IMG/VR virus record: IMGVR_UViG_3300028025_000133 | Coordinates: 1-26,418 of that record | Source of the DNA: a virus | Reading direction: 5' to 3' (one strand) | DNA length: 26,418 nucleotides | Shown here: one piece after another, positions 15,833 through 23,367 of the stretch | Position numbering within the stretch: the first letter of the stretch is position 1 | Layout of the letters: each line of letters starts with the position of its first letter | The notes under the pieces: generated by a model | What the model was told of the DNA's origin: nothing | Databases searched by the model: none | What the model saw: the letters and a program-made list of their open reading frames with translations, nothing else | Program-made: the position numbers and the translations under genes

Positions 15833-17229
15833 GATACAACGCTTTTTTCGGTGAACTGCCAATCAATGCTTTCAAGCCTATTGGCGGCAGAATGACGCTG
15901 CATGGCGGTGGAAATCCATTTTCAATTATTACTGATGCGATTGAAGGCGTTGGCGACATTGTTGGTGACGTTGTTGAAGGCGTTGATGACATTTACATGG
16001 ATGTGCGCGACCCGCTAGTTGCTGCCGCTGTAATTGGTGGCAACTACGTTTTGCCTGGCTCTAGCCTGATTACGTCACAGCTAGTTAATGATGGCGCACA
16101 AGAAATTCTAAACAGCGACATGGGCAGATTGGCAAACCTTGCCGCTGGTGCTACTGGCGGTTATCAAGGCAACTTGTCTAACTACGGAAAGATTGGCGAA
16201 GCTGCTGGTTTTACTGGTAGTGGTGACGCTGTTGGCGCAGTCTCAAGCCCTGTTACACAAGGTTCTGTTGTTGGTACACCGCTTGGCGAACTTGGGGCTG
16301 TAACATCACCTGTTTCTGCTGGCGCTGTAACTGGTACATCACTTGGTCAACTTGGCGCAACAGAAGCTGTTTCAGGCGGCGAGGCTTTAAGCGGCATTGA
16401 CCTTGGTGGTGTTGGCGGTTCTCCAAACAGCATGACGCTTGGTGGTGGATATAGCGCTGTTCCTGCGGCTCTTTCTAGCGTTACGCCTGCTGCCAGTTCA
16501 GGTTTGTCTGGAATGTTGCCTTATATGGCTGGCGGTCAAGCCGTAACTGGTTTGTTGCAAGCAGATGCCGCAAAGAAAGCTGCAAACATTCAATCTGCCG
16601 CTGCAAGAGATGCAACAGCATTGCAGGGCGAAATGTTTAACACCATTAACCAACAGCAAGCGCCTTATCGTTCTGCTGGTTATGGCGCATTAAATCAAAT
16701 TGGAAACCTTGGTGCTGGCAATTACGTTCAATATGATGCTTCTGGCAATCCAATTGGCACAGGTACAGGCACAGGTTATTTAACACATCAATTTGATGCT
16801 AACGACCTAAAAAGTGGCTTGGCTCCAAACTATGACTTTATGCTTGGTCAAGGTCAGATGGCTAATCAACGCGCTGCCAATATGGGTGGTGGCGCTTTAG
16901 GTGGTAATGCTCTGCAAGGTCTGAACAAGTACACGCAAGACTACGCCGGCAATGCGTATCAAAACGCGTTTACCAACTATCAGAACCAACGTTCAAACAT
17001 TTACAACACTTTGGCTGGCATTGCTGGCATTGGTCAAACAGGTCAAACAGCCACCAACACAGCGGCACAAAACGCAACAAACGCGGCAACTCAGTTGGGC
17101 GTAGGTAGCGCAGCGGCTCAAGCGGCTGGACAAGTTGGCTCTGCAAACGCTATGGCTAACACAGTTGGAAACATTGGCAACACATATATGTTGTCTCAGT
17201 TGCTAAACCAAAGCGGTCGTGTCGCATAA
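15829..17229 (+). CDS. DNA ejection (internal virion) protein, P22 gp7 position
   Basis: The product has 466 residues. Residues 30-100 hold amphipathic and hydrophobic stretches (FSIITDAIEGVGDIVGDVVE, then PLVAAAVIGGNYVLPG) that could meet membranes. Residues 140-179 contain a 20-residue tandem repeat (SPV...GxxLGxLGA). The C-terminal half has the pattern QAPYRSAGYGALNQI, YDFMLGQGQMANQRAANMGG, YQNAFTNYQNQRSNIYNTLA, seen in many phage DNA-transfer proteins, then an Ala/Asn/Thr/Gln-rich end. The first of three long proteins in the order gp7-gp20-gp16 of P22, it would leave with the DNA and help form a channel across the envelope. Start overlaps the upstream stop (ATGA), with GGAG at 15817-15820. 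Confidence 0.8.
   Translation: MRYNAFFGELPINAFKPIGGRMTLHGGGNPFSIITDAIEGVGDIVGDVVEGVDDIYMDVRDPLVAAAVIGGNYVLPGSSLITSQLVNDGAQEILNSDMGRLANLAAGATGGYQGNLSNYGKIGEAAGFTGSGDAVGAVSSPVTQGSVVGTPLGELGAVTSPVSAGAVTGTSLGQLGATEAVSGGEALSGIDLGGVGGSPNSMTLGGGYSAVPAALSSVTPAASSGLSGMLPYMAGGQAVTGLLQADAAKKAANIQSAAARDATALQGEMFNTINQQQAPYRSAGYGALNQIGNLGAGNYVQYDASGNPIGTGTGTGYLTHQFDANDLKSGLAPNYDFMLGQGQMANQRAANMGGGALGGNALQGLNKYTQDYAGNAYQNAFTNYQNQRSNIYNTLAGIAGIGQTGQTATNTAAQNATNAATQLGVGSAAAQAAGQVGSANAMANTVGNIGNTYMLSQLLNQSGRVA
16246..16365 (+). repeat. 60-bp in-frame tandem repeat in ejection gene
   Basis: Codons 140-159 and 160-179 carry SPVTQGSVVGTPLGELGAVT and SPVSAGAVTGTSLGQLGATE. The period is exactly 20 codons, and a third, degraded unit (SGIDLGGVGG) follows. 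Confidence 0.8.
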
Positions 17230-17238
17230 GGATTAAAA

Positions 17239-18588
17239 ATGGCAGATTATCAATTTAACACCAACCTTGGCCCTGCGGCTCAACAAGGCACAAGCCTTGG
17301 CGACATGATTAACACCGCCAGAGGAATTCAGTCATATCAACAAGCGCAACAGTTAAACCCTTTGGCTTTGCAAAAAGCACAGATGGAGATTGACCAAGCA
17401 AAACAGATGAACCCTTTGGCGGTGCGTAAAGCTACATCTGAGGCTAGCACTTCTGAACTTGGCTTGAGTGAAAAGCAAACCAACATTCTTTACGGCTTGG
17501 CTGGTGGTGTTTTAAACGACACACGAATTCAAAAAGGCAACAAAGAAGAAGTAATGAGTGCTTTGGAAGAAGCAAAAAAACGTTCATCTTCTTTTGGAAT
17601 TCCTAAACAAGTTGTTGATGATGTGTTTGGGCAATTAAATTCTTACGCTGAAAAGAATCACGGCGCAATTAAACAAGTGCTTGGCAATATTATTCAAAGT
17701 GGTATTGGTGCTACTGGTCAACAAGCCTTGCAAACTCCTCAACTTGCTACTGTGGCAGGTGCGCCAGCTACTTTCCAAAGCGGTCCAGGCGTTGCAAAAG
17801 AGTTAAATCTTGGTGGTCAAGGCAATACTGGATTGGTTCAACCGCCAGCAGCAGGCGTTGCTAACGTTGAAAATGCGAGAACAGGTGTAACGCCAACTCA
17901 AATGAGTTTGTCTTACCCTGTTCGCCGAGCTGGTGACATTCGCCCAATGGCTCCAAACGAAGCACAAGATGCAGAGCGTGGCGCTAAGTACCGTAATGAT
18001 TTGACTACCCGTCAAACAGACTTGTCAAAATCACGCCGTAACTTGGATGAGGTAATTGAAGCTGCTGGCAATATTGCTAAAGAAGATTTCTTTTCCACTG
18101 GTGTGTTGGGGGCGGCTACACGTTCCATCAAAGGCGCATTGGGCGATGAAAAATACAAACAACTTAGCAAAGATTTGGCTAACGTTCAGATTTCCAACAT
18201 GGCGGCTATGGGCGGTTCAATGGAAACCGATGCTGGAAAACAATTGATTCGCATGGCTAACGGTGACGAAACTTATCCGCCTGAAGTGCTTAAAAAGATT
18301 GCTCGCCGTACCTATGCAGACTTAACCAATTTGGACATGCAAGCGACTGGTGCAGCTAAGTTTGCACAAAAATACGGCGATAGCAACCTCAATACGTTTA
18401 AGCAGCAATGGTCTTCAAACGCTGATTCAAAAGTGTTTGAGGCTATGAGTTTGTTTGAAAACATCAAAGACCCTGCCAAACGCAAAGAGGAAATTGACCG
18501 TTTGCTTGGAAACAATCCCGAACAGCGTCAACAGTTCTTTCAAAAGTACAATAACATCAAGAAATTGACTGCCACTGGAGAACTCTAA
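17239..18588 (+). CDS. DNA ejection (internal virion) protein, P22 gp20 position
   Basis: The 449 residues compare with 471 for P22 gp20. The N-terminal third is helical and Gln/Ala-rich, with a repeated NPLALQKA / NPLAVRKA motif 18 residues apart (residues 40-47 and 58-65). The middle (about 160-235) is Pro/Gly/Thr-rich and likely flexible. The C-terminal half is strongly helical and charged (KYRNDLTTRQTDLSKSRRNL, then EDFFSTGVLGAATRSIKGAL, KKIARRTYADLTNLDM). No catalytic motif or classic membrane helix is visible. AAGGA at 17228-17232 sets the start. The stop overlaps the next ATG, so it is coupled to the third ejection gene. Call rests on synteny and composition. Confidence 0.72.
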   Translation: MADYQFNTNLGPAAQQGTSLGDMINTARGIQSYQQAQQLNPLALQKAQMEIDQAKQMNPLAVRKATSEASTSELGLSEKQTNILYGLAGGVLNDTRIQKGNKEEVMSALEEAKKRSSSFGIPKQVVDDVFGQLNSYAEKNHGAIKQVLGNIIQSGIGATGQQALQTPQLATVAGAPATFQSGPGVAKELNLGGQGNTGLVQPPAAGVANVENARTGVTPTQMSLSYPVRRAGDIRPMAPNEAQDAERGAKYRNDLTTRQTDLSKSRRNLDEVIEAAGNIAKEDFFSTGVLGAATRSIKGALGDEKYKQLSKDLANVQISNMAAMGGSMETDAGKQLIRMANGDETYPPEVLKKIARRTYADLTNLDMQATGAAKFAQKYGDSNLNTFKQQWSSNADSKVFEAMSLFENIKDPAKRKEEIDRLLGNNPEQRQQFFQKYNNIKKLTATGEL

Positions 18589-20612
18589 TGGATGAATTAG
18601 GCCAACTGATTCTTGGTGAACGACCTGCAAGCCGAGAAGCAGACAGGTCTAATGTCATTGCGCCTAAAAAAAGTGCAATGAGTGGCCGCAATCCTGAATT
18701 GCAGCCACAACCTGATATGCCTGACGAGCTAGGCGCTTTAATTCTTGGTGGTTCTCCTGCTCAAGAATCTAAACAAACACAAACAGAGCAAACATCCAAA
18801 GGGATGCTTCCGACTGCTTTGCAAAACTTGTTTGAAGCTAAAAAACAAGCTCCTGCTTTTGCCGCATCTGCAATGGATGTTGTTGCTGGATTGCCTTCTG
18901 CTGTTGCTGGAACTGTTGGATATGGCGCTGGTCGTTTGTTTGGTTTGTCTCCTGAAGAAGCCACGGGCGCATCACAAAAGGTAGCAGGGCAACTTGCAGA
19001 GCCTGTTGGTCGCCTTACTGGTACAGCAGGAACAAAACAATACGAACAAGCGTTGCCAACCCAAGCAATGAAAAAGTTTGGTGAAGTCGTACAAAGTAAC
19101 GTTGTAGAACCAATTGCAAAAACAACTGGCGCAGACGTTACTGACGTTGGACAAGGTGTTAACGCTGCAATGATGGCTTTGCCATTTGCTGCCAAACCTC
19201 TTGCAAAAGGTTACGCTGCCGCTAAAGCTGAATTGCCAACTGTGCGTATTGAAACTGTTAAGCCTAGCGGTATGCAATCTGGCGGCGCTGCTGCTGCTTC
19301 TAATGAGGCATTGTTAACTGAAGCGGTAAATCGTGCTTCTCCTACATTAGCCGCTGAATTGAAGAATCTTGACCCAAAGACATTAAATCCTGATGTTTTG
19401 GAAAATTATTTAAAAGCAGACCAATTTGGTATTCAGTTAACAAAAGGGCAAGCTACTGGCGACCCAAATCTGATTTCAATTGAACGTAATGAACGAGGTT
19501 TAAAGCCTCAACTTGCTGAAGAATATGCAAAGCAAAACAGAGCTTTAGCTGAAAATGCTGACTTGCTTAGAAAAAAAGCTGGCGAAGGAACAAATGAAAT
19601 TAATTATGTTGGTAATGCTGAAAGGTCAATTGAGTATTACAAAGACATAAACAAAGAATCAAAAACAGGCATCAAACAAGCGTATGAAGAAATAGATAAA
19701 TTAGGCGCTGGCAAAATTAAGATTGATAGCAAGACTTTAGGTGAAAATGCTATGAAAGCATTGACCGAAAAAGAAGATATTGATTTTTTACCAGAAAAAA
19801 TGAAAAGCAAAGTTGAAGAATTTGTAAATGGTAAAGAAATAAATTTTGACCAACTTGACAATTTAATTACTCAAATTTCTCGTGAAACCCGTAAGGCGCA
19901 ACGTGCAGAAGACGGGAACGCTGTTCATGCTTTAACAATTTTGCGAGGCGAAGTGGAAAAGTTGCCTTTACTTGGCGAAACTGCGGCAGTAAAAGTTGTT
20001 GCAGACAAAGCGCGCAGTTTGGCTGCAAAAGAATTTGGCTTGCTTGACAAACGCAAAGACACATACAACGCTGTCTATGCTGACATTGTTAATGGTGCTG
20101 CTGATAGTAAAGATTTCATTCCAAAAACTATTTTTACAAGCAAAAATGCGCCATTTAAAAAGGCGTTGGATTTAATTGCAGACAAACCAGAAGCTGTGCA
20201 ACAGTTAAAAGCTGGAACATTAGATTACATGATTCGTAAATCTACTGATGCTTCTGGCAATTTCAATACATCAAAATTTCGTGAATTTGTTGATAATTTA
20301 GATGTAAACGGCAAAGGCGCTCCTTTGTTTTCTGACGATTGGCAATCTATAAAAGATTTGGCAAAAACAGGTCAACTAATTGAAGCTCAGCCAAAAGGTA
20401 GTTTTGTTAGCAATGCAAACACAACACCTGCTGCCGCACAACTTGCAAAACAATATGGCACAAAGTTAGCAACAAAAATTCCTATTGTTGGTAGTCTTGT
20501 TGAGCCAGCCTTACAAATAAGGGCAGAACAACAAATGGCTAGGGAAGTTAAAGAAACAATGCGACCTGGCGCTGGCGCTGGCACTAAACTTAAAAATGTA
20601 GGCAAGGAATAA
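18588..20612 (+). CDS. DNA ejection (internal virion) protein, P22 gp16 position
   Basis: The 674 residues compare with 609 for P22 gp16. A short motif is repeated at the N-terminus: DELGQLILG (residues 2-10) and DELGALILG (46-54), each followed by xxPA. Residues about 88-215 are Ala/Gly-rich with weak amphipathic helices (AASAMDVVAGLPSAVAGTVG, then GVNAAMMALPFAAKPLAKG), typical of ejection proteins that enter the inner membrane. Residues about 290-620 are charged and helical. The final part (KIPIVGSLVEPALQIRAEQQ) is again amphipathic. GGAG at 18577-18580 precedes the start. No lytic transglycosylase motif is seen. The last of the three ejection genes, it matches the P22 order. Confidence 0.75.
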   Translation: MDELGQLILGERPASREADRSNVIAPKKSAMSGRNPELQPQPDMPDELGALILGGSPAQESKQTQTEQTSKGMLPTALQNLFEAKKQAPAFAASAMDVVAGLPSAVAGTVGYGAGRLFGLSPEEATGASQKVAGQLAEPVGRLTGTAGTKQYEQALPTQAMKKFGEVVQSNVVEPIAKTTGADVTDVGQGVNAAMMALPFAAKPLAKGYAAAKAELPTVRIETVKPSGMQSGGAAAASNEALLTEAVNRASPTLAAELKNLDPKTLNPDVLENYLKADQFGIQLTKGQATGDPNLISIERNERGLKPQLAEEYAKQNRALAENADLLRKKAGEGTNEINYVGNAERSIEYYKDINKESKTGIKQAYEEIDKLGAGKIKIDSKTLGENAMKALTEKEDIDFLPEKMKSKVEEFVNGKEINFDQLDNLITQISRETRKAQRAEDGNAVHALTILRGEVEKLPLLGETAAVKVVADKARSLAAKEFGLLDKRKDTYNAVYADIVNGAADSKDFIPKTIFTSKNAPFKKALDLIADKPEAVQQLKAGTLDYMIRKSTDASGNFNTSKFREFVDNLDVNGKGAPLFSDDWQSIKDLAKTGQLIEAQPKGSFVSNANTTPAAAQLAKQYGTKLATKIPIVGSLVEPALQIRAEQQMAREVKETMRPGAGAGTKLKNVGKE

Positions 20613-20614
20613 AA

Positions 20615-21157
20615 ATGGCAGTCAATCTATCCCCCATTGGTAACGGCTTTCAGTTCTTTACCACCACAGGAATCCCGCTAAACGGCGGGTATATCTACAC
20701 CTACCAAGCAGGCTCAACAACGCCTGCAACGACCTACACAAATTCTGCTGGAACTATTGCCAACACTAACCCTGTCCAATTGGGTTCTGATGGTCGTCCA
20801 CCACAAGAGATTTGGCTAACCGCTGGTTCTACCTATAAGTTTGTTTTGGCTGATTCATCTAACGTGGTGATTCAAACATACGACAACCTTTACGGCATCA
20901 TTGGCACAAGTCCAAGCGTTTCTGCTGTGCCTGCTGGCGGCATCATCATGTGGTCAGGCTCTATTGCTTCAATCCCTTCTGGCTACGTTCTTTGCGATGG
21001 AACTAACGGAACGCCCAACTTAAAAGACAGCTTTGTTGTTGGCTCTGGTAACACCTACGCTGTGGGTAACACAGGCGGCTTCACAAGTTCTGTCACTAGC
21101 AACATTGGTACTAACTTGCCTTTGTACTATTCATTGGCTTTTATCCAGAAGACATAA
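20615..21157 (+). CDS. Tail protein: tailspike-head-like domain plus tail-collar domain
   Basis: The product has 180 residues. Residues 1-95 (GFQFFTTTGIPLNGGYIYTY, then QAGSTTPATTYTNSAGT, LGSDGRPPQEIWLTAGSTYK) have the pattern of the head-binding domain of tailspikes, which attaches spikes to the P22-type tail. Residues 104-180 (PAGGIIMWSGSIASIPSGYV, then LCDGTNGTPNLKDSFVVGSG) are a phage tail collar domain with its conserved W-x-G, P-x-GW/Y-x-LCDG-x-x-G-TPxL motif. AAGGA at 20604-20608 sets the start. It follows the ejection genes, where tailspike genes often lie. It is much shorter than an enzymatic tailspike and has no beta-helix, so it is a binding rather than a cutting tail tip. Confidence 0.83.
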   Translation: MAVNLSPIGNGFQFFTTTGIPLNGGYIYTYQAGSTTPATTYTNSAGTIANTNPVQLGSDGRPPQEIWLTAGSTYKFVLADSSNVVIQTYDNLYGIIGTSPSVSAVPAGGIIMWSGSIASIPSGYVLCDGTNGTPNLKDSFVVGSGNTYAVGNTGGFTSSVTSNIGTNLPLYYSLAFIQKT

Positions 21158-21158
21158 C

Positions 21159-21362
21159 ATGGCAACCATTGACGCAACAGATGCAAGACTGTCTACGCAT
21201 GAAGAAATTTGTGCGCTTAGATATGAAAAGATTAATGATTCGCTAGAAAACGGCGATAAGCGCATGACCAAAATTGAATACTTGTTGTATGCGGTAATGG
21301 CTGTCGTGCTTCTTGGCCCTGGCGTTGGTGCTGAGTTCTTTAAAAAGTTAATCGGTCTGTGA
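21159..21362 (+). CDS. Small membrane protein with N-terminal coiled coil, XhlA-like or holin-associated
   Basis: The product has 67 residues. Residues 1-40 are charged and helical (THEEICALRYEKINDSLENG, then DKRMTKIEY), followed by one membrane segment at about 41-60 (LLYAVMAVVLLGPGVGAEFF) and KKLIGL. A soluble helix followed by one C-terminal membrane helix is the plan of XhlA-type proteins, which assist holins. ATG 21159 starts 1 base after the upstream stop codon. A longer reading from 21033 would overlap the collar gene and is rejected. It is the first gene of the lysis region. Membrane location is clear; the lysis role is inferred from context. Confidence 0.68.
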   Translation: MATIDATDARLSTHEEICALRYEKINDSLENGDKRMTKIEYLLYAVMAVVLLGPGVGAEFFKKLIGL

Positions 21363-21363
21363 T

Positions 21364-22050
21364 GTGCCAATTGGAACTGCGTTATTCGCGGCAACAACGG
21401 CTTTCCAGTTAGTCAAAGAAGGCTGCGCTCTTTACAAAGAAGTAAAGGGTGTAGCTGGCAATGTAAAGCAAATCTACGATGAAATTTCTGGGCAGTTTGC
21501 TGGCAAGACGGTTACTAAGGAGCAAGCTAAAAAAATTGAGGCTGAGAAAGCGCGTGTTCAAGAGGTAGCAAAGACTGACCCTGACCAAGTTATTTTCAAA
21601 ATTGGCGATAACCTTGGTGAAATGTTTGATGCGTTTGACAGGCTTGAAGAACTTTTCTGGGAGCAGGAACGAGAAGCCAAGAAGGTTCAAGCGCCTGGCA
21701 CTTCGTTAAAGAGAATGGCTTTGAAGCGCATCATGGTGCGTCAAAAGCTGCTGGCTATGCAAGTGGAGTTGCGTGAACAGATGGTGTATCACAGCCCACC
21801 TGAGTTAGGTGCGTTGTGGTCGCAGTTTGAGGAAATGCGTGAGCAGATAGAAGAAGAACAACGGATTGCTCGTGAAAAGCAAGCAAAGGAAGATGCTTCA
21901 TTACGCAAAGAAAAAGAGTTGATGATGCGTGAAGTTGCTGAAAAGTCAATTGATGCTGGCGTTGCTTTGGTTGGTTTGATTTTTTTGGGATGGTTGTTGT
22001 GGCAAGTAAAAAACCAAGCGATTCAACGAGCGTCTTTTTGGCACACCTGA
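21364..22050 (+). CDS. Coiled-coil protein with C-terminal membrane anchor, unknown
   Basis: The product has 228 residues and starts with GTG, 1 base after the upstream stop codon, without a clear ribosome site. Residues 1-20 (MPIGTALFAATTAFQLVKEG) are hydrophobic and amphipathic. Residues 45-195 are long charged helices (KEQAKKIEAEKARVQEVAK, then FEEMREQIEEEQRIAREKQA). Residues 197-215 (DAGVALVGLIFLGWLLWQVK) form a membrane helix near the end. The opening ALxAATxAFxLVKEGCxLYKE is one I have met in proteins of unknown function in aquatic phages. It may be a lysis accessory or a minor virion protein. The last 61 bases overlap the next gene in another frame. Confidence 0.65.
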   Translation: MPIGTALFAATTAFQLVKEGCALYKEVKGVAGNVKQIYDEISGQFAGKTVTKEQAKKIEAEKARVQEVAKTDPDQVIFKIGDNLGEMFDAFDRLEELFWEQEREAKKVQAPGTSLKRMALKRIMVRQKLLAMQVELREQMVYHSPPELGALWSQFEEMREQIEEEQRIAREKQAKEDASLRKEKELMMREVAEKSIDAGVALVGLIFLGWLLWQVKNQAIQRASFWHT

Positions 22051-22187
22051 TTGTGTTGGTTGTGCTGATTGTGGTGTTTGCTCTGTCTTTTATGGCCTAT
22101 GTGGAAACGCTGTGGATGAAGACGGAAATCAGAAAAGAAGCCCGTGAACTACGGAAATTGAAAGAAGAACTTAGAAAGGAAAAATGA
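21990..22187 (+). CDS. Small membrane protein with charged C-terminal helix, lysis region
   Basis: The product has up to 65 residues. One strong membrane segment at about 16-38 (VFLAHLIVLVVLIVVFALSF) is followed by MAYVETLWMKTEIRKEARE and a very basic/acidic helix ending RKLKEELRKEK. ATG 21990 lies directly on GGGATGG; GTG 21999 has that GGGATGG 5 bases upstream and may be the true start (62 residues). It overlaps the upstream gene by 61 or 52 bases and the holin candidate by 1-4 bases. It resembles an i-spanin or antiholin in plan, but Rz is found elsewhere. An antiholin or holin partner is possible; no family recognised. Confidence 0.65.
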   Translation: MVVVASKKPSDSTSVFLAHLIVLVVLIVVFALSFMAYVETLWMKTEIRKEARELRKLKEELRKEK

Positions 22188-22441
22188 TGGATGAAACGCA
22201 TAAACAAAAATGGACTTATTTGATGGGCGTGACCTACATGGTGGTAAACATTGCCGACTTTGTAGCGTTTCCTGTTATGTTCACCATTGTTCAGTTCTGG
22301 GAAACACAAGCAGCCAATGATGCGTTTCGCCAATGGGTTCCTCTTACGTTAACAAACGGCGGCTTTATTCACATTGCGTTTGCCGCAATCTTGGGCATTT
22401 CTGCTTTTAACAAAGAAGAAAAAAATGCCAAGCCCGAATAG
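22187..22441 (+). CDS. Putative holin, two to three membrane segments
   Basis: The product has 84 residues (85 if ATG 22184 is used). AAAGGA at 22175-22180 favours ATG 22187 (6 bases). Hydrophobic segments lie at about 12-36 (LMGVTYMVVNIADFVAFPVM and on) and about 56-74 (NGGFIHIAFAAILGISAF), followed by a short charged tail NKEEKNAKPE. The order, with GGxIHIxFxAILGxSA near the end, resembles the three-membrane-segment holin family used by phages and gene-transfer agents. It would make the membrane holes that start lysis. It lies before Rz and overlaps that gene's start by 17 bases. This is the best holin candidate in the window. Confidence 0.75.
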   Translation: MDETHKQKWTYLMGVTYMVVNIADFVAFPVMFTIVQFWETQAANDAFRQWVPLTLTNGGFIHIAFAAILGISAFNKEEKNAKPE

Positions 22442-22820
22442 TGTTATTGCAATTGCGCTTGCATTGATTTCTGTGTTCTACATGGGGCATCACGTTGCCT
22501 ATTTAGAGCAACAAGAAGAAATCAACCGCATTGTTGCCCAACGTGCCATTGATGCGGCAAAGGCTGCTGACGAACTTCACAAGGACAAAGAAAATGCCAA
22601 ACAAAAAATTAACCAACTTCGTTCTGATGTTGCTGCTGGCGCTGTCAGGTTGTCAGTCCGTTCCAGTTGCTCTGCCACCACTGCCGCAGGAAATACAGAA
22701 GCGCGAGCCGAACTTGACCCAAAGACTTCTGACGACCTTATCGCCATCACAGCAGACGGTGACCAAGCCATAATTGAATTGAATTCTTGCATTGACCTTT
22801 ACAACAAGTTTACAAAATGA
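22425..22820 (+). CDS. Rz: Rz-like inner-membrane spanin
   Basis: The product has 131 residues. Residues 5-24 (NSVIAIALALISVFYMGHHV) are a signal-anchor helix. A periplasmic coiled coil follows (YLEQQEEINRIVAQRAIDAA, then KAADELHKDKENAKQKINQL). The segment RSDVAAGAVRLSVRSSCSAT and the final NSCIDLYNKF are hallmarks of the lambda/P22 Rz family, including two cysteines. It would join with Rz1 to fuse inner and outer membranes in the last step of lysis. I chose ATG 22425; an in-frame upstream start at 22374 lies deep in the holin gene and would put basic residues before the anchor. The stop overlaps the endolysin start (ATGA). Confidence 0.92.
   Translation: MPSPNSVIAIALALISVFYMGHHVAYLEQQEEINRIVAQRAIDAAKAADELHKDKENAKQKINQLRSDVAAGAVRLSVRSSCSATTAAGNTEARAELDPKTSDDLIAITADGDQAIIELNSCIDLYNKFTK
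22594..22773 (+). CDS. Rz1: Rz1-like outer-membrane spanin lipoprotein, nested inside Rz
   Basis: The product has 59 residues and is encoded in another frame wholly within Rz. MPNKKLTNFVLMLLLALSGC is a clear lipoprotein signal peptide with lipobox LSG|C. The mature part has about 40 residues (QSVPVALPPLPQEIQKREPN and on) and is rich in Pro, Gln and Thr, as is usual for Rz1. AAGGA at 22581-22585 lies 8 bases before the ATG, and a longer reading from 22531 has no such site. It would be sorted to the inner leaflet of the outer membrane and bind the Rz C-terminus. This arrangement implies a host with an outer membrane. Confidence 0.92.
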   Translation: MPNKKLTNFVLMLLLALSGCQSVPVALPPLPQEIQKREPNLTQRLLTTLSPSQQTVTKP

Positions 22821-23266
22821 ACCTTAGCAAACACTTTACCCTTGAAGAAGGCACTTACAGCGAAACCGCTGTTCGTATGCACATTGACAACCAGCCAAGC
22901 GAAAAGCAACTTCAAAACATGAAGATTGCTGCTGAACATCTTGAGCTTGTGCGTGAACTGTCTGGTCCTATGCGTGTAAATTCTTGGTTGCGTTTGCCAG
23001 CCGTGAATGAAGCTGTGGGCGGCTCAAAGATTTCTAGCCACATGGATGGTTGGGCTATTGACTGTTCATCGTCTACACACACGCCTTACGAGTTGTGCCA
23101 ACTGGTTAAAAATGCTGGCATCAAGTTTGACCAGATGATTCACGAATATGGTCGCTGGATGCACATTTCGTTTGCGCCTGAAATGCGTCAGCAAGAGTTA
23201 ACCATTTTTAAGCCTGAAGGCAAGTACAAGCCTGGCATCCTGACAGAAGCCGAATACCACGCTTAA
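22817..23266 (+). CDS. Endolysin, M15-type peptidase
   Basis: The product has 149 residues and is a single-domain M15 zinc peptidase (M15_3-like, as in many phage endolysins). FTLEEGTYSETA lies at residues 7-18. VNSWLRLPAVNEAVGGS precedes SSHMDGWAID, which gives zinc ligands His75 and Asp82. HEYGRWMHISFAP gives catalytic Glu110 and zinc ligand His116. It would cut a D-Ala-containing peptide bond in peptidoglycan. No signal peptide is present, so release depends on the holin. Its ATG overlaps the Rz stop. Its TAA (23264-23266) overlaps the stop codon of a gene on the other strand. Confidence 0.92.
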   Translation: MNLSKHFTLEEGTYSETAVRMHIDNQPSEKQLQNMKIAAEHLELVRELSGPMRVNSWLRLPAVNEAVGGSKISSHMDGWAIDCSSSTHTPYELCQLVKNAGIKFDQMIHEYGRWMHISFAPEMRQQELTIFKPEGKYKPGILTEAEYHA

Positions 23267-23367
23267 TTGTCAAGCGCAACTATCAATGCGGCAACAAGCG
23301 CAAACACTACAACAAAAAGTGCTGCGCCTGCCAACAAGATGGCTGAAAGAACGGTAATGTTATCCAT
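23263..23367 (-). CDS. 34-residue single-pass membrane peptide
   Basis: The peptide reads MDNITVLSAILLAGAALFVV, then VFALVAALIVALDN: a short polar N-terminus, one hydrophobic helix of about 27 residues, and an acidic end. AAAGGAG at 23375-23381 lies 7 bases before the ATG, one of the best ribosome sites in the window. The start overlaps the upstream stop codon by 8 bases (ATGGATAA). Its stop codon overlaps that of the endolysin on the opposite strand within TTAA. It is the last gene of the minus-strand operon. A regulator of lysis or membrane function is possible but not shown. Confidence 0.72.
   Translation of the reverse strand: MDNITVLSAILLAGAALFVVVFALVAALIVALDN

Noticed and set aside
21033-21362. 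109-residue reading of the first lysis-region gene starting inside the collar gene
   Set aside because: The extra 42 residues overlap the collar-domain coding region and look like a shadow; ATG 21159 begins right after the upstream stop.
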